The notes below the pieces were generated by a model. It was not told the origin of the DNA and did not search any database. It saw only the letters and a program-made list of their open reading frames with translations. The position numbers were made by a program, and so were the translations under genes. Below, in pieces: positions 17,880-20,713 of a DNA stretch of 20,713 nt (the first letter of the stretch is position 1; each line of letters begins with the position of its first letter). The stretch spans positions 1-20,713 of the forward strand of contig CAYYJH010000053.1 of NCBI GenBank assembly GCA_964472195.1, read 5' to 3'. Source of the DNA: BS750m-G4 sp964472195. GTDB lineage: Bacteria; Bacteroidota; Ignavibacteria; Tepidaquicellales; Tepidaquicellaceae.

Positions 17880-18686
17880 ATGACTGAAGAAAACAAAACA
17901 AACCAATCGGAACAACCAGACAGCAAGGATGTTGCGTCCCCCGAACCTGCTGAAGAAATTGAATCACTCACTAAAACAGATGCAATTGCTGGAATATTTT
18001 CAGAGCCGGGTAATACTTTCAGTACTATAGCAGGGTACACAAAGCAGCATTACTGGGTGCTGCCAATTATCATTTTCATTGTAGTAAATCTAATCGCTGC
18101 ATTTTTGTTCTTTTCCGATGAAGAACTTGTAAGTAAAGTAATGGATAAGCAATTTCAAAAAGTTGAGCAAAGAATGGAAGATAATGTTAAAAGCGGGAAA
18201 ATGACACAGGAAGAAGCTGATTTAGCTCTTGAGCAAACAGAAAAATTTATGAATCCTAAAAGCGTGTTCTTTCTCATAACGGGATACGGCTCTGGAGTGG
18301 TTTTACCTTTTATTCTCTTGTTTGCACTCAGCCTTGTGTATTTAATTGCCTTAAAAATACTAAAGGCTGATTTTGATTATGTAAACATTCTCAATGTAAT
18401 TGGTTTATCTTTTATTGTTCTGGCAGTTGGGAAAATCCTGGACGTTGTCATTTCGATACTAACTGGTGATATTAATACAATCAGTCTTGGATTACTTTTT
18501 AACGAAGAAAGTATTGGTGACTCATTATACAAATTAATGTCTTCTTTAGATGTATTCACAATATGGTTCTCAATACTCGTTGCTATTGGACTTTCAAAGA
18601 TATCAGGAATTAAATCCAGCGTTTCCTATATTCTGGTTTTTGGAATTTGGATAGTTTGGATGTTAGTAACGTCTTTTGTGTTTTAA
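17880..18686 (+). CDS. Yip1-domain membrane protein
   Basis: A 268-residue protein with a hydrophilic, acidic N-terminus (1-30), a segment IAGIFSEPGNTFSTIA (36-51) typical of the start of bacterial Yip1 (PF04893) proteins, and about five spans between residues 58 and 268. A charged helix (about 84-122) with Gln/Glu/Lys, possibly a coiled coil, sits between spans 1 and 2. Bacterial Yip1-domain proteins have no settled function. The ATG at 17880 has no clear Shine-Dalgarno site. It lies 49 bp after nadD and could be co-transcribed with it. A hairpin begins 11 nt after the stop. Confidence 0.85.
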   Translation: MTEENKTNQSEQPDSKDVASPEPAEEIESLTKTDAIAGIFSEPGNTFSTIAGYTKQHYWVLPIIIFIVVNLIAAFLFFSDEELVSKVMDKQFQKVEQRMEDNVKSGKMTQEEADLALEQTEKFMNPKSVFFLITGYGSGVVLPFILLFALSLVYLIALKILKADFDYVNILNVIGLSFIVLAVGKILDVVISILTGDINTISLGLLFNEESIGDSLYKLMSSLDVFTIWFSILVAIGLSKISGIKSSVSYILVFGIWIVWMLVTSFVF

Positions 18687-18697
18687 TATTCAAATCA

Positions 18698-18722
18698 GTG
18701 GCACGGGTATAATCCGTGTCAC
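18698..18722. repeat. Hairpin after the Yip1 gene (REP-like or terminator stem)
   Basis: An inverted repeat with 11-bp arms (left GTGGCACGGGT at 18698-18708, right ATCCGTGTCAC at 18712-18722, two G-T pairs) and a 3-nt ATA loop begins 11 nt after the Yip1 stop. It is richer in G+C than its surroundings. No T-tract follows, so it is a poor intrinsic terminator, though it may mark the 3' end of the transcript or stabilise it. The CACGG/CCGTG palindrome around an AT core resembles REP palindromes linked to REP-associated tyrosine transposases, but only one copy is in this window. Confidence 0.5.
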
Positions 18723-18829
18723 AAGTCTCCCTGCGATTTCATGATCTTTTCTATAAGAAACTTAACAAATTTGAAAAGAATTAAAGTTTTTTCAGTTAAT
18801 ACAGGGATATAATCAGATAAAATGACAGT

Positions 18830-18892
18830 AATGTCAGTTGACATTATAGCAATGTCGGGTGACATTAGAGCAATGTCATATAACAAAATAAC
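18830..18892. repeat. Three tandem 21-bp units with internal palindromes (operator-like)
   Basis: Three head-to-tail 21-bp units start at 18830, 18851 and 18872. Units 1 and 2 differ at 3 positions. Each holds an inverted repeat, AATGTC-N4-GACATT, at 18830-18845 and 18851-18866. In unit 1 the arms extend to 7 bp around a 2-bp centre. Unit 3 keeps the left arm (AATGTC, 18872-18877) and matches unit 1 at 15 of 21 positions, with a decayed right arm. The stretch just upstream (18809-18829) matches at 12 of 21 and may be a worn fourth copy. A TAACTTTG, matching the Bacteroidetes -7 box TAnnTTTG, overlaps the end of unit 3 at 18889-18896. Two-helical-turn spacing suggests cooperative binding of a dimeric regulator before the M48 gene at 19038. 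Confidence 0.6.
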
Positions 18893-19037
18893 TTTGTAGT
18901 GTGAAAACTGTGCGAATTTCAGTCAATTTTGAATTATTTTGATAAAAATCAATCTTATTTGTAGAATTATTCTCAGAATTATTAATTATTCTAAAGTTTA
19001 TATCAAAATTATTACTTTTAATGCATAGAATAAATTT

Positions 19038-20177
19038 ATGACACAAGAGATAAATAATATTGAAGAAAATCAAATCGAGAAACAAAAGCTCGCAAAGAAA
19101 TATTCTCGAAGAAAACAAACAATATCTGTTATCGAGACAATGATATTTTTTGCTATAATTTTGATATTACTTTTCACAGGACTCTCGAAAGAGTTTGAAA
19201 GAATCGCTCTCTCCTACACATCAAATAACTATCTTGCTCTGTTAATCTTCTTAGGTATAATCGGAATTTCAGAAAGTATAATTACATTTCCATTAAGTTT
19301 TTACTCAGGGTATATTTTAGAACACAAGTATCAACTCTCCAACCAAACACTTTTCATACATCTTAAGGAAAAGCTTAAAGGCTTATTAGTTGGGGTAGTA
19401 ATCGGTATTCCTTTGATACTCATTTTTTTCTTTATACTTCGAACTTATGAAAATTACTGGTGGGTAATACTCGGTGTTGTAATGTTCTTCATATCTGTTA
19501 TAGTAGGAAGATTAGCACCCGTTTTAATATTTCCAATTTTCTATAAATTTAAACCTATTGAAAACGAATCTCTCTCAACAAGAATTATGAACCTATGCAA
19601 AAAGAATGGTGTGAAGATACAGGGTATATTTACATTTGACATGAGCAAGAATACTAAAAAAGCTAACGCCGCTTTTACAGGATTGGGAAAATCGAAGAGA
19701 ATAATATTAGGAGATACCCTTATCGATAAATTTTCTGAAGAGGAGATTGAATCTGTATTTGCACACGAAGTAGGTCATTATTCAAAAAAGCACATGCTCA
19801 AATTAATAATCAGCTCTACAGTTCTATCATTTCTTGGATTATATTTAACCTCTGTTTTATACTTAAGTTCTCTTACCTATTTCGGTTTTACAAATATTTC
19901 GGAGATAGCTGCTTTACCTTTATTATTTCTCTATCTCAGCCTGTACGGACTTATTACTTCTCCTCTTTCAAACATTCAATCACGAAAATATGAATGGGAA
20001 GCTGATACATACGCCCTGAAAACAACCGGAAATAATGAAGCCTTTATCTCTGCGATGGAAAAACTTGCTGGTCAGAATTTATCAGATAAAACACCGAATA
20101 AAATAATTGAATTTTTGTTTCATTCTCATCCATCACTTGAGAAGCGAATTGAGTTTGCCAAAAGTTTTAAACAATGA
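19038..20177 (+). CDS. M48 (Ste24/HtpX-type) membrane zinc metalloprotease
   Basis: A 379-residue membrane protease. The zinc site HEVGH (H243, E244, H247) is followed by the third ligand region RKYEWEADTYA (E319, D323), as in Ste24/CAAX proteases, and by the family ending HSHPSLEKRI (362-371). N-terminal spans near 30-48 and 65-85, two spans near 115-160, and further spans at about 255-308 between the zinc motifs give the Ste24 topology rather than the shorter HtpX. SYTSNNYLALLIFLGIIG and the FPLSFYSGYILEHKYQLS region (84-101) match Ste24. In bacteria such proteins probably degrade or process membrane proteins, and CAAX processing is not expected. Its TGA overlaps the next ATG (ATGA, 20174-20177), so the small downstream protein may work with it. 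Confidence 0.93.
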   Translation: MTQEINNIEENQIEKQKLAKKYSRRKQTISVIETMIFFAIILILLFTGLSKEFERIALSYTSNNYLALLIFLGIIGISESIITFPLSFYSGYILEHKYQLSNQTLFIHLKEKLKGLLVGVVIGIPLILIFFFILRTYENYWWVILGVVMFFISVIVGRLAPVLIFPIFYKFKPIENESLSTRIMNLCKKNGVKIQGIFTFDMSKNTKKANAAFTGLGKSKRIILGDTLIDKFSEEEIESVFAHEVGHYSKKHMLKLIISSTVLSFLGLYLTSVLYLSSLTYFGFTNISEIAALPLLFLYLSLYGLITSPLSNIQSRKYEWEADTYALKTTGNNEAFISAMEKLAGQNLSDKTPNKIIEFLFHSHPSLEKRIEFAKSFKQ

Positions 20178-20413
20178 AACCCAACCTAAGACATCATACG
20201 AAACAAAAAAATTATGTTGCAATTTTCTACTCGCTTGTGTTTCACTTTTTCCTGTTTGTTTTCTTAGTGAACTATTCGTCTATCAATGTAGGTGATATAA
20301 TTGAAAATTTTAAAAAAGAATTCTTGATAAATGAAAATCAAAGTGAACAGTATGATTTAAATGAAATAGAGATCAATGAATTATACATACCGTATTTTCG
20401 AAATATTATTTAA
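20174..20413 (+). CDS. Small single-span protein with a TonB/TolA-like membrane segment
   Basis: A 79-residue protein with a basic N-terminus (KPNLRHHTKQK), one membrane span (about 14-34) and an acidic C-terminal part (N/E-rich, 41-79), so inside-to-outside topology is expected. The span holds S20, H24, L31 and S35, exactly the S-x3-H-x6-L-x3-S spacing known from TonB and TolA, where the Ser and His contact ExbB/ExbD or TolQ/TolR and respond to proton motive force. The Pro-rich linker and C-terminal domain of TonB are absent, and the downstream 172 bp show no continuing frame. It is joined to the M48 protease gene by an ATGA overlap. I see no named family. It could be an isolated anchor, a regulator of the protease, or a remnant. 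Confidence 0.6.
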   Translation: MKPNLRHHTKQKNYVAIFYSLVFHFFLFVFLVNYSSINVGDIIENFKKEFLINENQSEQYDLNEIEINELYIPYFRNII

Positions 20414-20573
20414 AAATGGTTAAAAGTATTTTCTGAACGCTTATCAACCTCAGAGAATATTTTATCAATTGACATTTCCTAATTAATTTTACAGTTTATT
20501 TTATAATTTTAATAGGACTTCTGCAGAGTTTTATTAATTAATTTATCTAAATAATTTACTTTTTAATTTAATT

Positions 20574-20579
20574 AAGGAG
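20574..20579 (+). promoter_or_regulatory. Shine-Dalgarno site of the last gene
   Basis: AAGGAG lies 6 nt before the ATG at 20586, a near-ideal ribosome site. Most other genes of the window show nothing comparable, so this gene is probably translated strongly or by a different initiation mode from its neighbours. Confidence 0.7.
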
Positions 20580-20585
20580 AGCACA

Positions 20586-20713
20586 ATGAAAGCTAAACTT
20601 TCAACAGTTTCTATTTCAATTCTATTAGTTGGCTTACTTGTATATGGATTCATTAGCCTGAACTCTAATGACCCGTATACAGATTACGCCCCGGGAGTTG
20701 AAACATCCATTAC
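20586..20713 (+). CDS. Exported or membrane-anchored protein (3' end outside the window)
   Basis: The first 42 residues are visible. A short basic start (MKAKLSTVSIS) leads into a hydrophobic stretch (about 10-24) and a polar region with NSNDPYTDYAPG, consistent with a signal peptide or N-terminal anchor exporting the rest of the chain. There is no obvious signal-peptidase II lipobox (no Cys is visible). The start is well supported by the AAGGAG at 20574-20579. The gene stands alone after a 172-bp gap. The family is not recognisable from this piece. Confidence 0.75.
   Translation, partial: MKAKLSTVSISILLVGLLVYGFISLNSNDPYTDYAPGVETSI

Larger units (their letters stand above)
18687..19037. other. 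Intergenic region between the Yip1 and M48 genes
   Basis: A 351-bp stretch without a credible gene. It contains the hairpin at 18698-18722, the tandem palindromic units at 18830-18892, a candidate TAACTTTG -7 box at 18889-18896 with no clear TTG partner upstream, and an AT-rich segment with repeated AATTATTCT (about 18964-18992). It probably serves as the leader of the M48 gene, giving an untranslated region of roughly 135 nt if the -7 box is used. Confidence 0.6.

Noticed and set aside
18830..18892. CRISPR array
   Set aside because: The units are contiguous 21-bp tandem copies with no spacers and no cas genes nearby.
20107..20295. 62-codon frame overlapping the M48 and small-protein genes
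   Set aside because: It lies in another frame across two supported coding regions and has no recognisable feature.
20469..20507. TTGACA and TATAAT before the last gene
   Set aside because: The two hexamers are 27 nt apart, too far for a sigma-70-type promoter.

Overview
The window is AT-rich (by eye about one third G+C) and comes from a draft assembly, since a run of exactly 100 N sits at 13662-13761. Several traits point to a Gram-negative member of the Bacteroidetes/Ignavibacteria (FCB) group, possibly an Ignavibacteria-like organism. These are low G+C, few Shine-Dalgarno sequences, repeated TTG starts, a YfhO-type giant membrane protein, a heptosyltransferase, and a biotin carboxylase with a separate carrier protein. 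The placement rests on gene style only and no marker gene is present.

Layout. The left edge (1-1512, minus strand) has an oligosaccharide flippase and perhaps the first codons of a following gene. A 121-bp divergent region separates it from plus-strand genes: a YfhO-family membrane protein (1634-4255), a two-gene acyl-CoA carboxylase module (biotin carboxylase 4349-5854 and biotin carrier 5851-6405, overlapping by ATGA), and a PrsW-type membrane protease (6520-7518).

From about 7546 to 17149 lies a compact surface-polysaccharide operon in one direction with overlaps or gaps of at most 13 nt. Its genes are a second flippase, a SAM methyltransferase, two GT-B (GT4-like) glycosyltransferases, an asparagine-synthetase-type amidotransferase cut by the assembly gap, a GumK-like glycosyltransferase missing its N-terminus in the same gap, a GT9 heptosyltransferase, and a GT-C-like polytopic membrane protein. 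Together they look like machinery to assemble, decorate (methyl, amide or amino-acid groups) and export an LPS or capsule-like glycan.

The right part holds NadD (17237-17830), a Yip1-domain membrane protein (17880-18686), a 351-bp intergenic region with a REP-like hairpin and three tandem 21-bp palindrome-bearing units, an M48 Ste24-type membrane protease (19038-20177), a 79-residue single-span protein whose membrane segment carries the exact S-x3-H-x6-L-x3-S spacing of TonB/TolA (20174-20413), and the start of an exported protein running off the window (20586 onward).

Most genes are ordinary. The points most worth a second look are the tandem palindromes before the M48 gene, the TonB/TolA-like microprotein coupled to that protease, the second flippase whose conserved N-terminus has no canonical start codon, and the assembly gap inside the glycan operon.
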